64,000 bases of DNA from Brachyhypopomus gauderio (Eukaryota > Chordata > Actinopteri > Gymnotiformes > Hypopomidae): contig NC_135218.1 in assembly GCF_052324685.1 (NCBI RefSeq), positions 10,748,516-10,812,515 on the forward strand, given 5' to 3'. The position numbers and the translations under genes are program-made. Shown here piece after piece: positions 1-11,474 of the stretch. The notes under the pieces are model-generated. The model was not told the DNA's origin and made no database searches. It saw only the letters and a program-made list of their open reading frames with translations. Within the stretch, counting starts at the first letter, position 1. Each line of letters begins with the position of its first letter.

Positions 1-451
1 GCTGTCTGGCTCTACAGTGTTGTCTGGCCCTACAGTGTTGTCTGGCCCAACAGCGTTGTCTGGATCTACGGTGTAGTCTGGCCCTACAGTGTTGTCTGGC
101 CCTACAGTGCTGTCTGGCTCTACAGTGTTGTCTGGCCCCACAGTGCTGTCTGGCTCTACAGTGTTGTCTGGCCCAACAGCGTTGTCTGGCTTTACAGTGT
201 TGTCTGGCCCTACAGTGTTGTCTGGATCTACGGTGTAGTCTGGCCCTACAGTGTTGTCTGGCCCCACAGTGCTGTCTGGCTCTACAGTGCTGTCTGGCTC
301 TACAGTGTTGTCTGGCCCTACAGTGTTGTCTGGCCCAACAGCGTTGTCTGGATCTACGGTGTAGTCTGGCCCTACAGTGTTGTCTGGCCCTACAGTGCTG
401 TCTGGCTCTACAGTGCCGTCTGGCCCTACAGTGCTGTCTGGCCCTACAGTG
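1..451. repeat. 18-bp minisatellite
   Basis: About 25 tandem copies of an 18-bp unit close to TGTCTGGCCCTACAGTGT, with substitutions (CCC/CTC/CAA/ATC variants) that are themselves shared between copies, suggesting higher-order expansion. The array runs off the left edge of the window, so its full length is unknown. Eighteen is divisible by three, so it can be read as a six-residue repeat, but several copies contain TAG and nothing supports coding. Confidence 0.95.
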
Positions 452-642
452 TCGTTTATTCTATTATTTTCTCGTCTTATCTGCATAATATTCTTTAATG
501 TTAATTACAGTTCTTTTCATGGTAATTACTAATAAGGTATAAATTCCTTAGTACATTTTGTAAATGTTCATGCTTGTTTTAATATTGCTATTGTTTTAGT
601 ATTCTTTTGGCAATATTGTAAATGAAAAGCTTACTTATTTGA

Positions 643-691
643 AATCACGAGAGAGAGAGAGAGAGAGACAGAAAGAGAGAGAGTCAGTGAG
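643..691. repeat. (GA)n purine tract
   Basis: Imperfect GAGAGA run interrupted by GACAGAAA, about 45 bp. A simple purine microsatellite with no gene context. Confidence 0.85.
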
Positions 692-1341
692 AGTGATAAG
701 TACTGCTTTTACTTCTAGACAAAGATATAGGTCTACCTGCTGACCTGCACTCATTCAATCTTTCTTTCACACTTGTCCTTTAGGCCCCGCCCTTTTCCAC
801 TCCCTCCCCTCTCACCTGTCCTCCCGCTTCTATATCCAGTGTCCAATCAACTCGCAGCTCTCCCGTTCTTTTATTTGTTTGTCATTCTATTCCATGCGAA
901 CGCATGCTTGATCAACTGTGTAATCAATGTTGTAATACAGCAGTGCTGACTCAGAACACATATTAAATATCGCTGCTTTTACAAATCTCTTGTACTGTGT
1001 GTGTACACAGATATTGATTGGGTTTCAAAACAGGACAGATTGTCTCAGCATTTATTATTATGGGTGCATGCTTTTTCTGGAATGGCTTCTCAGAGCAGTG
1101 GACCAGTAGGACAGAATACATGCATGAGGATTCCCACTACTATAGCGATCTATACTGTAGGGTTAGAGATCTATCAGAGATTCAGCTCTCATTCCAGTTT
1201 CCAACACTGGCTTCATGTAGATCTCACCCACAGCTCTGCTTATGAAATAAGCACAGGAAAAACTGGAATTTGTGAGTAGTTTAGCTTAGTTCTGCCTGGT
1301 TCTTCCAATGACGACCTTAGAGATGTTTCCAGAAACTTTGA

Positions 1342-1343
<2 letters not shown>

Positions 1344-1405
<62 letters not shown>

Positions 1406-1414
1406 TGTGTGTGT
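1344..1414. repeat. (GT)n microsatellite
   Basis: About 35 TG dinucleotides with one interruption (GAGTG) near the 3' end. The open frame across it (a Cys-Val repeat) is an artefact of the dinucleotide. Confidence 0.95.
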
Positions 1415-2757
1415 ATCTACCTCTCGATCATCACTTTTGCCATCAGACTATTTTAGCCCTTCCAACTATGAGAGCTCTCACCAACAAACAACACTGGAGG
1501 CCCACCAGAGCCCCAGCCCTGTGTAGGACGTGATGGGGGCAGGGAAGACTTACCACCAGACACAACTTCATACTCCCCTCAGAGCTGGCTGGCTATTGTA
1601 TCTGCTACATTGTAGCTTCCTTTCCATTTACTCTTTTATATGATTAACCCTTTCAGGGATCAGTTACATTATCCAGTGATTTGCCAAGTAAGGATTTTTG
1701 GCACTGTGTCCTCAAAATCTGAAAGTTCATTGGCAGCGTCTTGAAAACTGCTCAACTGTATTGATACGTTACAACATTTAGTTTTCTGAGTTTCTAATGA
1801 TTGTACTCACTGGTGCGATCATTAATGCATTTTATAGACCCTTGAGAAACATTTTAACAAAATTTCTTCATTTTGTATTCATTTTATGTTGAAATAGATT
1901 TATGTATATTTCACCAGTTTTCTCCCAGAGAGTGGATCTTACATGAGTACCATGGACAAAAAGAAGATTAAGGCATGTGAATGTAGCATGTCTGACCCAT
2001 CTGACTAGCCACTACACATACGCACATAAAACAGATCATTAATAAAGCAACAGCTGTCCACACATCTGTACTTCAACACATCAGTGTCCAATAACTCTGC
2101 CTCTCACTTAATTCAGCAATAGATTCATTGGTATAACAGCCTTCACAATTCACTAATCTTGAGGTTTAGGCATCATTTGTAGTGGAGTCTCAACCAGGGT
2201 TGAAACAAACACTAACAGAGTGAACTTAAGAGGAAGAGATCTGAACCATCTCCCCTGATCTGAACCATCTCCCCTGCAGTATGTTCCCCTCTCATTTCGG
2301 TAATCAGTAGCATGTTCAAGAAATATGGTGAGTGAATCCATTCATCTGTACGTCTGTATTTAAAACACACTTGAGATTTCTCCACTAATCTTCATCTGAT
2401 TTTGAGCTCTGTGTTTTCCTAAGGCTTAAATGGGATAAAGGGAACACTAGACTATTTTTATAGCACGGTTGCTGAGAAAAAGATGGGCCAGAGGTACAAA
2501 GTGACATAAATTTACATACCACAGACCTGATTTTAAAAAATCATGTTTGCATCTGTCGAATTTACATCTGCCGGTTTTACATCTGCCAAACCGCATTGAA
2601 TCCTCGACCATAGAGTCACACGCACCCGCAGAGGGCAACGAGAGGGGAGGAGAACAATCATATCTGCTGCACATGATGTTCCATGGAGCTTTCTAGAAGA
2701 TTCCACATACAGTATAAACACAAGTGCACAGAGCCACCATCACCAACAGCCCAGAGA

Positions 2758-2822
2758 GTGGAGTGGGTGGGAGTGGGTGGGAGTGGGTGGAGGTGGGTGG
2801 AGGTGGGTGGGGATGTGTGGGA
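2758..2822 (+). repeat. G-rich short tandem repeat (GAGTGGGTGG-like)
   Basis: Six or more degenerate 10-bp units with many closely spaced GGG runs on the + strand. The spacing fits the usual pattern for a G-quadruplex (four G-runs with short loops). It lies inside the kcnb1 intron. Confidence 0.8.
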
Positions 2823-4375
2823 TGTTCAGTGAGTGCAGTGCAGTTTTGGCAGGCTGGGGGAAGATTCCATTCTCCATGTACGGGAGGGCCTGCATGCCAG
2901 AGCATAAGTGTGTTTATACGACATTAAATGGATGTGGGCACACACACACACACACACACATGCATGCACAAGTTCTGACATCTGCTTGACTCGGAGTAAA
3001 ACTGTGTGTATGGCTGTGTGGGAGAGGGGGCGGGGGTGGTGTGTTAGCTCCCATCAGAGACTACTTTGGCACGTCTTCCTTTGTCTTTTTGTCTTTTATT
3101 TATAGCAATGCTCAATGCTGACAACAGAATTTCATTAACGGTGTTAAAAAATTACACATACTTTACAGTAATAAATACCAACATAAATGTGTACAAGAAA
3201 GGTGGTACCAGAATTATGGTTCTGTTGCCTTCTTCTACAGACATGTATAGTGTATCCCAAGGTCCAAAGTCACAGGAATCTGGCTGACAGCAGCACCGAA
3301 CACATCCTGTTCCAATTTACCGTTTTTTTTCCACTTGCAAATCACCGATCTCCTTAATGTCTATCCTGTAATGACACCATGCTACTGAATAAGGAGAAAA
3401 AGGGCAGGGAAGAAAGACAGAGACGTAGAGACAGAAACAAGGAGACGGAGACAGAGAGAGACGGTGTAAGTGAGACAGCAGGAGCTTGACTGCGGCTGAC
3501 GTGTTGGACACGCGCAGCACCGACCCCAACACGGCCCCTCCGCACCACTCCACACGGTTCACACTTTACTTCACGGGTGAGAACCTGTAGTGACTGCAGC
3601 GTGCAGGGGCAGGCGGGGACAAACCGGGAGAGGAAGAGAAACTCCAGCGTGCAGAGGAAAGCAGTCCGGTAGAAGCAGACACAGAGACAGAAGACAGTAA
3701 GAGATAGTGTGCGGGACTGCGCGATAGGTCCTGGGGCCTTGGCGAGCTCCTGGTTTTTCCTTACATGTCCAGGATGAATTATTCACTGCAGGGCACAGCC
3801 GCGGAACGAGACACTACATTCTGCTCTCTTTGTCTGGGTCTCAGCCCAGCGGGGAAGGTGGAGGTCTTAGTGAAACTCCACATGCGGTACTGAGGTTAAG
3901 GTTGAATCCCCAGGTTGCCACCCCTGCCATCCCAGGGGCCTTTGGCCCTACAGGGCTTTACGGGACATGTGTGTTTTTGACAGGACATCTGTCCAGCTTA
4001 GACTGTGGAGTGAATTTTCAAACATTTTAGTGATCCATGTCTAGAAGAGGGTGAGAAGAAAAGCATTCAGATCAAATGAATCTCTCCATAGCCACAGTAT
4101 ATTAGGAACTATTTGGATTCTGAAGAGCTTGTGAATACTGAACATCAGAGCATCTCAACGAGAGGGACGGGTGGATGTCAAAGTTCCTAATTCACCAGGG
4201 CTTTCCAACTTTATCCAATCAGACGTGTTCATTTACAGGGTGATACCTATCAGTCAGCCTTCTGATTCCTTTAACATGTTTTTGTTTTCATGCATGCACG
4301 CGGTGTATGATCATCACCATGGCAACTACCAGCTCAGCTAAGAGAGGCTGTTCTGCATTTCTAAGGAGCAGTGCA

Positions 4376-4376
<1 letters not shown>

Positions 4377-4435
<59 letters not shown>

Positions 4436-4557
4436 GCGCGCGCGTGCGCGTGTGTGAGTGAGTGTGTGTGTGTGTGCGTGCGCGCGCGTGCGTGTGTGTG
4501 CATGTGCGTGTGCGTGCGTGAGTGTGTGTGTGTGTGAGTGAGTGTGTGTGTGCGTGC

Positions 4558-4622
<65 letters not shown>

Positions 4623-4633
4623 TGAGTGTGTGT
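4377..4633. repeat. Long (GT)n tract with GC-alternating core
   Basis: Pure TG repeats flank a core where GCGCGC and GTGCGTGCGTG alternate. The alternation of purine and pyrimidine is almost unbroken for about 250 bp, the classic composition for Z-DNA. A second pure tract follows at 4738-4818. The apparent 166- and 100-residue His-Thr frames here are repeat artefacts. Confidence 0.95.
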
Positions 4634-4733
4634 ATCCAGTGAAGACCATACCTGAAGAATCACTTGTTTCTACTTTTCGCTTTGGAGTGGGTTTTGTGTA
4701 GAAATTAATGAATACCCTGGAGCTACAAGAGTA

Positions 4734-4737
<4 letters not shown>

Positions 4738-4818
<81 letters not shown>
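4738..4818. repeat. (GT)n microsatellite
   Basis: About 40 uninterrupted GT dinucleotides, separated by 105 bp of unique sequence from the larger tract upstream. Confidence 0.95.
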
Positions 4819-4820
<2 letters not shown>

Positions 4821-6230
4821 ACACCCATAAGCCTCCATCTTTAATTACAGTTCCAAGATGCTTATCTTTTGCTTTTTATAATATGTAAAACTCCTTAGGG
4901 ACCTAAGCCAAGTGATGAATGCTTTTGTGCCGTCAGTCTGTTTTAATTCTGTGACAGCACTGTATTCATTTCTCTGTGACTCAGAATCACTGAGGCAGCC
5001 AAATGCTTGTGCTTTGGAAAATGTTTCTCCCTGAGATACCACTGGGAGACAGAACCATGTTTATGTAGTCTGGATCTGGATGGGAGGCTACAATATTCAA
5101 AATGGTCCCTGGCTTACAAACATTAAAAACACGGATGGAACCACACTGAACAGTCATTTGTACACAACACAGTTTTTCTCTGTTCTGCCCTCATGCCTTA
5201 CACAGTACAGTTTTTATATGTGCATTTATTAAACATTTCGTGAATAGGTTCATTGTTGTCCTTCCCTGGATATTCATGAAAATTGTTCCCACAATATTTG
5301 AAGACTATTATGAAATACTTATTATTAAATTATTAAATTTTCCGCATTATATCTGAAAGTATCACTTTCAACTTTGGAAGGTTCTTAACATCCTTAGGAC
5401 ATTTTTTCTTTTCTGTTCTTTACAGTTTCATGAATTCTGAATGCATCAACTATCCGTGGCCACCTTGAAGGCATACTGGAAAGGTTCTTTTACATTTCAG
5501 TTCCTTTGCTGTCATTTAGACATGTTCCATGTAGACCATTTGGTTAAGTTCTAATTGGACAAAATATCAATAGCTATAGTGGAATCATCATACAGGTATG
5601 ACGGGCATCACATGCAGAGCTCAGATAGTGCAGGTGATATTTCATTGGCTAATACAAAAAAGCATTTCCCTTAAAAAGGAAAACCACTCCCATTTTTACA
5701 TCTTACCCTAATGAGCGGAAAAAGTATTTGCAAAGCAAGCTTTTAAAATTTCAGTGAGGTATTTTGGAAAATAGGTCACATTGCCAGGCTGGTTTGTTTC
5801 TCCATGCGTGTGTTACACATACTCATACTTTTCCTGCACACTACCCAAATCACGAACTGTACCACAGTTATCGTTGCTTGCCTGCACACATTACAGAGAA
5901 CCCTCCGCATCTCAGCGAAACATCTCCACATCAGCCTGAGCCCTCTGCTCCCTGCTGACCGCCCCTTGCTGCTGTGTCTGTCTTCGGCTTCCAAGCCCGT
6001 GTAAGTGGATATGTGGGATAAACACACCGATACGGAGGGTTCAGTCTGACCCTCCTTAAGCCTCCCGGTCTATTTCTGCCTCTCTGACAGGACAGGGAGA
6101 GGCAAATATAGCCCGAGTGCTATGGATCTCCATCCTGCTATAATCTCCTGCACATTAATTATTGAGCTCGTAAGGGGAAGGAGCTACAGTGCAGGAGTGT
6201 GTGTTTCTTTCATAGGATGTAACAGCTAGA

Positions 6231-6233
<3 letters not shown>

Positions 6234-6297
<64 letters not shown>
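6234..6297. repeat. (GT)n microsatellite
   Basis: About 31 uninterrupted TG dinucleotides inside the kcnb1 intron. Confidence 0.95.
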
Positions 6298-6298
<1 letters not shown>

Positions 6299-7439
6299 CT
6301 GTGTGTGTGCATTCCTCACACCCTACTCCCCTGAGTTCTGATAATGTCTTTTTGATAACTATCATAATTATCCATGGTTTAAATGCTCTCATGTTTAAGC
6401 GGTGTCTTTTGTGTCGTCTTGTCTCTGTGAGCATCTCCTCTTCCAGGGCTCCTCATTATGTGTTGTTGCAGTCTGGCTGATTTGTGTGCATTTCTACCCT
6501 TTGTGTCATGAACATGTGTGTGTGTTATCTTGGTTTTGAGTGTGAATGAACTGGTCATGTTGGTCATGGTTGGTCACTAGGTGAAGATAGGTAGGAACAG
6601 TTTTCGATGTAATGTCCGTATATTTCTGTAATGGTGCACTTTCCCTGGGGCTTTAGGAGCCCAACCGAAGACCAAACTTCTGTGAGCGTTTGTTTCAGGA
6701 TTTAGTCATGACTCACCACAGTAGAGTCTGATGTATCTTCCATCAAATGTTTGTTCCTTTGGACATCAAGATGTTGCTGGACCGTGTCTGGCGCGTAGGG
6801 ATGTTTCGCGTGAGTAGACTGCACTGTGATTGGCTGCTGCTGCTGCCGTGTGCTGATTCAGGCTGGGACCTACTTTACACTCCATCTCTATTGGCTGACC
6901 AGCCAGGAGAGAGCAAACGGACTTTTTCAGACGGCCTCATCGCAAGACGAACCACAGCTAGAAGTGGATCTGGAATCTACGCTCCCTCCCAGATTGTGTC
7001 TTAATCCGTGAAAGCCTCAGGTTTTCAAGCTTTGGCCGAAGTTGTTTTCTGTAGCGATGTGAGGACAGCTATCTGTTAGCTCAGGAGGAAGACCTGAAGC
7101 TCCGCGCTGATGTTTGAGTTAGTAAATGGTGCTGGGGACTAGCGTGTCTTCACCACTGCATTTCAGCAAGTGATTCTGACAAGGCATGAGTAATCGATAA
7201 GAGATAAGAGTAATTGGCACTTGTGCAGGTACTCTGTATGTGGCTCAGGGCCGCCTCTCCACCTGTACTTATCAGCGTCTCCCTTCTTCTTTCCTTCCCT
7301 ACTTCTCCTTCTCCGCCTCTCCCTCTCCACCTGCCCCTCTCCACCCGTCCCTCTCCGCCTCACCCTGTGTGAGGGCTTTGCTGAGTGCCCCAGGACTTAA
7401 AGGCTGGGCTCAGCACTCGGTGGAGTGGTGCGGCTTTAC

Positions 7440-8010
7440 TGTCGTATCGACAGGAAAGTGCCACCGGGAGTGTGGAGATGACCGTAAAAGGGCAATTACG
7501 AGGTGAAGGAGAGTGGAAGTATTTGCAGGGGAAGGAGAAGGAGAAGTGGACACAGGAGAGGAAGAGGATTTACTTCCTGACATTCACCATAGCTGGACCT
7601 AATATGCGAAGAACCGAAGCGAAGAACCGGAACCAAAGAGAGAGCCGGCGGGCAAGGAAAGACCAAAAACCTTTAAAGGGATGAAGAGTGAAACTGAAGT
7701 GGATGAAAGGGAACTTTAAGAAGCTGTATTAAACAGAGGTCTGGAGAGGAGGGTGTGAAGCCAGCGCGAGTGGCAGACTAACGGCGGACCGGTGTCCCCC
7801 TGCAATCACCACCTGGCGAGCCGCGAGCAGGTAGTCATGGAGACGGCGGGCGGGAAGCAGTCCGCGTCCTGGCAGCCCGGTTTGATCTTTTTGCGGTGGT
7901 TTGTTCACAGGCCCGCGTGCCAGCGAGGGAACCCTGCGCTAGGCTCTCCAGAGCTGGAGTCATCCCAACGTCCACAGCGAAGAGCTCGGCCTTTTGGGAA
8001 CAGACCGCCG
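7440..8010. promoter_or_regulatory. GC/CpG-rich block inside the kcnb1 intron
   Basis: The local composition changes from A/T-rich intron to a segment with many CpG dinucleotides, densest around 7760-7990. Such blocks in fish introns often mark a CpG-island promoter or enhancer. No TATA box or convincing exon was found, and the short open frames across it resemble no protein I know. Function is inferred from composition only. Confidence 0.25.
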
Positions 8011-8430
8011 TGCTGCTACTGCACAAACCAAGCCTAGATAAACAAAAAAAAAGCTCCTGGAAAACAACCAGCCTTGTACTTAGTCACGGCATATCTGATC
8101 AATTAAAAATAACTCTGATGCTCATTTTCCATTTTATATTGGAGATGCAACATAGCAAAAGAACTCTACTTATAAGGGCATTGGCCATTTTAGACGGCCC
8201 TATCTTTTTTTGATATCCCTTGCGCAATGTTTGCGCACTGCTTAAACCCGAGGAACGACCGGTCCAGGTGTAGCTGCGTTCCCTGGAGGTGCAGCAAGTT
8301 GAAGGCAGGCAGCGCCCGCGTCAGTGGTGCCGGTGATCCGAGCCCGCCCGAGGAAGACTGCTGCAGACCTCTCTGCTTACAGGAAGAAGGTCTGTAGGAT
8401 TGCACGCTGCCAACTCTTCCAACAGGGAAG

Positions 8431-8630
8431 TCATGGCTTGGTGGTTAGGGAACTGGTCTTGTGACCGGAAGGTCGTGGGTTCGATTCCCAGACCTGAGAT
8501 CATGACTGAGGTGCCCCTAAGCAAGGCCTTTAACCCTCAATTACTCATTTGTGTAAAAGTGAGATAAAATGTAAGTCACTCTGGATAAGGGCGTCTGCCA
8601 AAAATGCCATAAAATGTAAAAAAAATAAAA
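8431..8630 (+). mobile_element. tRNA-derived SINE
   Basis: The 5' part carries RNA polymerase III promoter boxes: an A-box-like TGGCTTGGTGGTTAGGG and a B box GGTTCGATTCC about 35 bp later, as in a tRNA gene. The body has no tRNA fold. The 3' part contains the phrase CTGGATAAGGGCGTCTGCC followed by an A-rich tail, a tail common to several fish SINE families. The copy is therefore a retroposon in + orientation, not a functional tRNA. No clear target-site duplication was found. Confidence 0.85.
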
Positions 8631-9947
8631 ACTTGCACTGCATGGCACGACACATCTGCAGGGTGACGTGTCCTCCTTTAGTGCCCGGCCCGAGCTCCCT
8701 GACCACAGTGAGGTAGATCTTTTTTGCGAGTGAGAGGCCTTTAATTAGAAATAGCAGTAACCAGATCGCTTAGTCGGATCATCCTGATTTTCGTGTTCAC
8801 GTTGTTGGACAACACGGAATATCATGCCACAAGGCTGATACGAGGGCTGAGTTACGTTCTCTCTTGATTGGGTTGATGTCACACTGATCAGCTCGGCTCA
8901 CTCGGCTCTCGGGGCATGCTTGTGCTCATCGTGCGCAGGGCGTTTGTTCACCTTTCACTCCACTACATTGCCTCTGTTAAGAGAAGTAAAGTACAGTGGT
9001 GTAATCCACCAGTGATTATGCCGTAATCCCAAATTAGTTTCCCCATTTCACAATCAGCCTTGGAGACAGATGGCATGGGAGTAAGATGTGTAAATACACT
9101 CTAAATGCAAGAAAGCTAGTAGAACAATAAGAATGCTATAAGCACAATAGTAATGATAGTAATGATAGTAATGACAGCATACTGCAGACTCAAACACATA
9201 TAGAGTGAACATGTGTGTCTACATAAAGAAGCAGACCCTCCTCCTGTCAGAATTCCTGCTCATTTCCTTAAATCAGCCAGCACACCGCCCACCCCCTCAT
9301 TTCCTGCCCTGGTGTTATTTATTACCAGGCCCACGCGGACTCCCACCAGGTGTAGCTCCGCCTCATCACCTGCCTGCTCCACCCGCCAGCTCTGACGCAT
9401 GGCCATGTGCTCCCCACCCCCACCCCCACCCCCAGTACCCAGCACAGCCAGCTGGGCGGGTTCCTGTCCCGGGTGCCCGTTCTCTCCCTGTTTGCGGTTC
9501 CGACGTGGACTTTCTCACCACATGCCCGATTTGAACTTTGCATCTCAAGTGCAATAAGAATGTGAAATTTCACCAATGTGAAAGTCAGGCGCTGGTCTGT
9601 CTTTGAGGAGGCTGGGGTTTAATGACCCCCAGGGCTGGTCATGAGGGTCATTTGTCTGATAGAGCTATTCATCAACCCAGAGAAACCAGAGGCACCTCAA
9701 CCTTGAATTTTCCCCATAGAAAATTTCCCAAAGTAGATGCACACAGGCAGAGGCACTCTAAATCATACCACCTATATTTCATATAGGTAATAATGGAACC
9801 GAGAGAGAGAGAGAAAATATATGAAAGACGTTATGGAAGGTATGGTTGTAGAGAACAGATATTTCACATACACTAGAGCCGGATAAACATCAAAACAGGA
9901 TATTGGACCTGGTCCGTCCCCTCTGTACCATCTGGTCATCAGCAGAG

Positions 9948-9948
<1 letters not shown>

Positions 9949-10011
<63 letters not shown>

Positions 10012-10014
10012 CTC
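9949..10014. repeat. (CA)n microsatellite
   Basis: About 32 AC dinucleotides with one AAAC interruption. Confidence 0.95.
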
Positions 10015-10113
10015 ACAGCTGGCTGACCTGGTGGCACCCATATACCAACTAATGCAACTTCACAGTTTTAGTCCACATCTGTAAGAACAGGTGCACACTT
10101 ATGCTCACATGTG

Positions 10114-10114
<1 letters not shown>

Positions 10115-10163
<49 letters not shown>
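10115..10163. repeat. (CA)n microsatellite
   Basis: About 24 AC dinucleotides. A complementary GT tract lies 118 bp downstream. Confidence 0.95.
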
Positions 10164-10164
<1 letters not shown>

Positions 10165-10278
10165 CTGATTGCGGGCTACCAAAACACCTTCACACCTCTA
10201 AAGGACTTGCACTGTTCGCACGTGCTCATTTATCTCTGACTGCTGCTCCCATGAAGACGGACACCCCAGCACCACCCC

Positions 10279-10280
<2 letters not shown>

Positions 10281-10348
<68 letters not shown>
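10281..10348. repeat. (GT)n microsatellite
   Basis: About 33 GT dinucleotides, complementary to the CA tracts at 9949-10014 and 10115-10163. Confidence 0.95.
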
Positions 10349-10349
<1 letters not shown>

Positions 10350-10490
10350 TGGCACGCACGTTCATTAGCGGAGGACACTCAGTCTCCGTCAGCTGGAACG
10401 GCTCGCCGCTCATAGGGACAGCTGACAGACGCAGCCGTGAAAGTGGACACGTGGTGTTACCTGTCCAGCGCAGTCAGTAATCCCTCCCTC

Positions 10491-10533
10491 ATGCAAATGA
10501 GAACTACAGCACACTTACTAGAAGTATAAAAGG
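10491..10533 (+). promoter_or_regulatory. Octamer plus TATA promoter-like cluster
   Basis: A perfect POU/octamer motif ATGCAAAT (10491-10498) lies 26 bp upstream of a perfect TATA box TATAAAAGG (10525-10533), which is followed at once by GGGCGTG. An octamer just upstream of TATA is the layout of histone H2B, immunoglobulin and snRNA-type promoters. No long open frame follows, so any transcript would be noncoding or the start of an alternative 5' exon. Chance co-occurrence cannot be excluded. Confidence 0.3.
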
Positions 10534-11449
10534 GGCGTGTCCTTGACCAGCGGTACCTCTGTGGTCGTGAGGGACAGACTCTCGAATCTCACCCAGCTGA
10601 ACGGGCACTGGCACCAGACAAACAGCAGGGCTTCATGAAGGCCACTCCCATTATATCATCTCCAGTAATAACTGTAAATCAAAAAGCAGGGTCCAAGGCT
10701 GGCCTTCTCTGTCGCTAAATCAATAAATAATGACCTGAAAGCGTAAATGCGGATAAAGAGATCTACACATGATAAGCGGCCGCCACCACGCTAACTATAG
10801 CCACAGCAGCGCGGCTCTCCTCAGCCTATTAAAGCTGCAGTGGGTTTATTTGGGACGTACGTAAGGGGGCGAGAGGATGATGGCCGCCTTGTTGCCGGGT
10901 GGAATTATTTCCTCTTAGTGTTGCAGAAGCACTATTTTCTCTCTCCGGTTCAATTTGCTTTCAATAATGAAAGCATTTCAGCGTACCAGAAATGCATTTT
11001 TATTTATTTTTTTAATCAAAATGTGTTTTTCTCTATCAGCCTCTGACTTGCTCCTGTTTGTCTGTGAACTGGGACATACTGATCAAAGGGAGAAGAAAAG
11101 AAGGAGCAGTCACTACAAAACCATGAATCTTCTTTCTGTCCACTCTCCCCTATGGGTGTGTGTGCGGGGGGTCGTTTTTCATGAGAGTTACAAGCGCACA
11201 AGTGCCTTTCGGTGTTCCACCGCTCATAAAAAGCTTAGATTTCCATCACTGCTAAAAGAAAAAAAGAGACCCAGACAGACAAAAAAGAGAGATAAAGAGA
11301 GTCTGAGACAACGGAAATCCATACAGCTGAGAAGGCAATAATCCAGGCATAAGTAACAGGATTAGATGCTTCCATCTGGGGTTATTTAAAAACTACACAG
11401 CATGTGCAGATCTGTGGGAGGGAGAGAATTCCCTCCTCTCCTCCTGCTT

Positions 11450-11474
11450 GGGGGGGGGGGGGGGGGGGGGGGGG
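11450..11474 (+). repeat. G25 homopolymer
   Basis: Twenty-five consecutive G residues. Long G homopolymers are rare and error-prone in sequencing, so the exact length is uncertain. Confidence 0.9.

Noticed and set aside
1-451. Regular repeats that might be read as a CRISPR array
   Set aside because: Head-to-tail 18-bp units with no unique spacers: a minisatellite in a vertebrate genome.
4288-4838. Long His-Thr and Cys-Val open reading frames (up to 166 residues)
   Set aside because: They are direct translations of CA/GT dinucleotide repeats. The same applies at 1308-1526, 6210-6480, 9772-10480 and 45704-45961.
7792-8037. 81-residue frame in the GC-rich block as a gene
   Set aside because: No recognisable domain and no good splice or poly(A) context; open frames are expected in GC-rich DNA.
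8440-8500. Possible tRNA gene
   Set aside because: A and B boxes are present, but there is no acceptor-stem pairing, and the downstream tail is that of a SINE.
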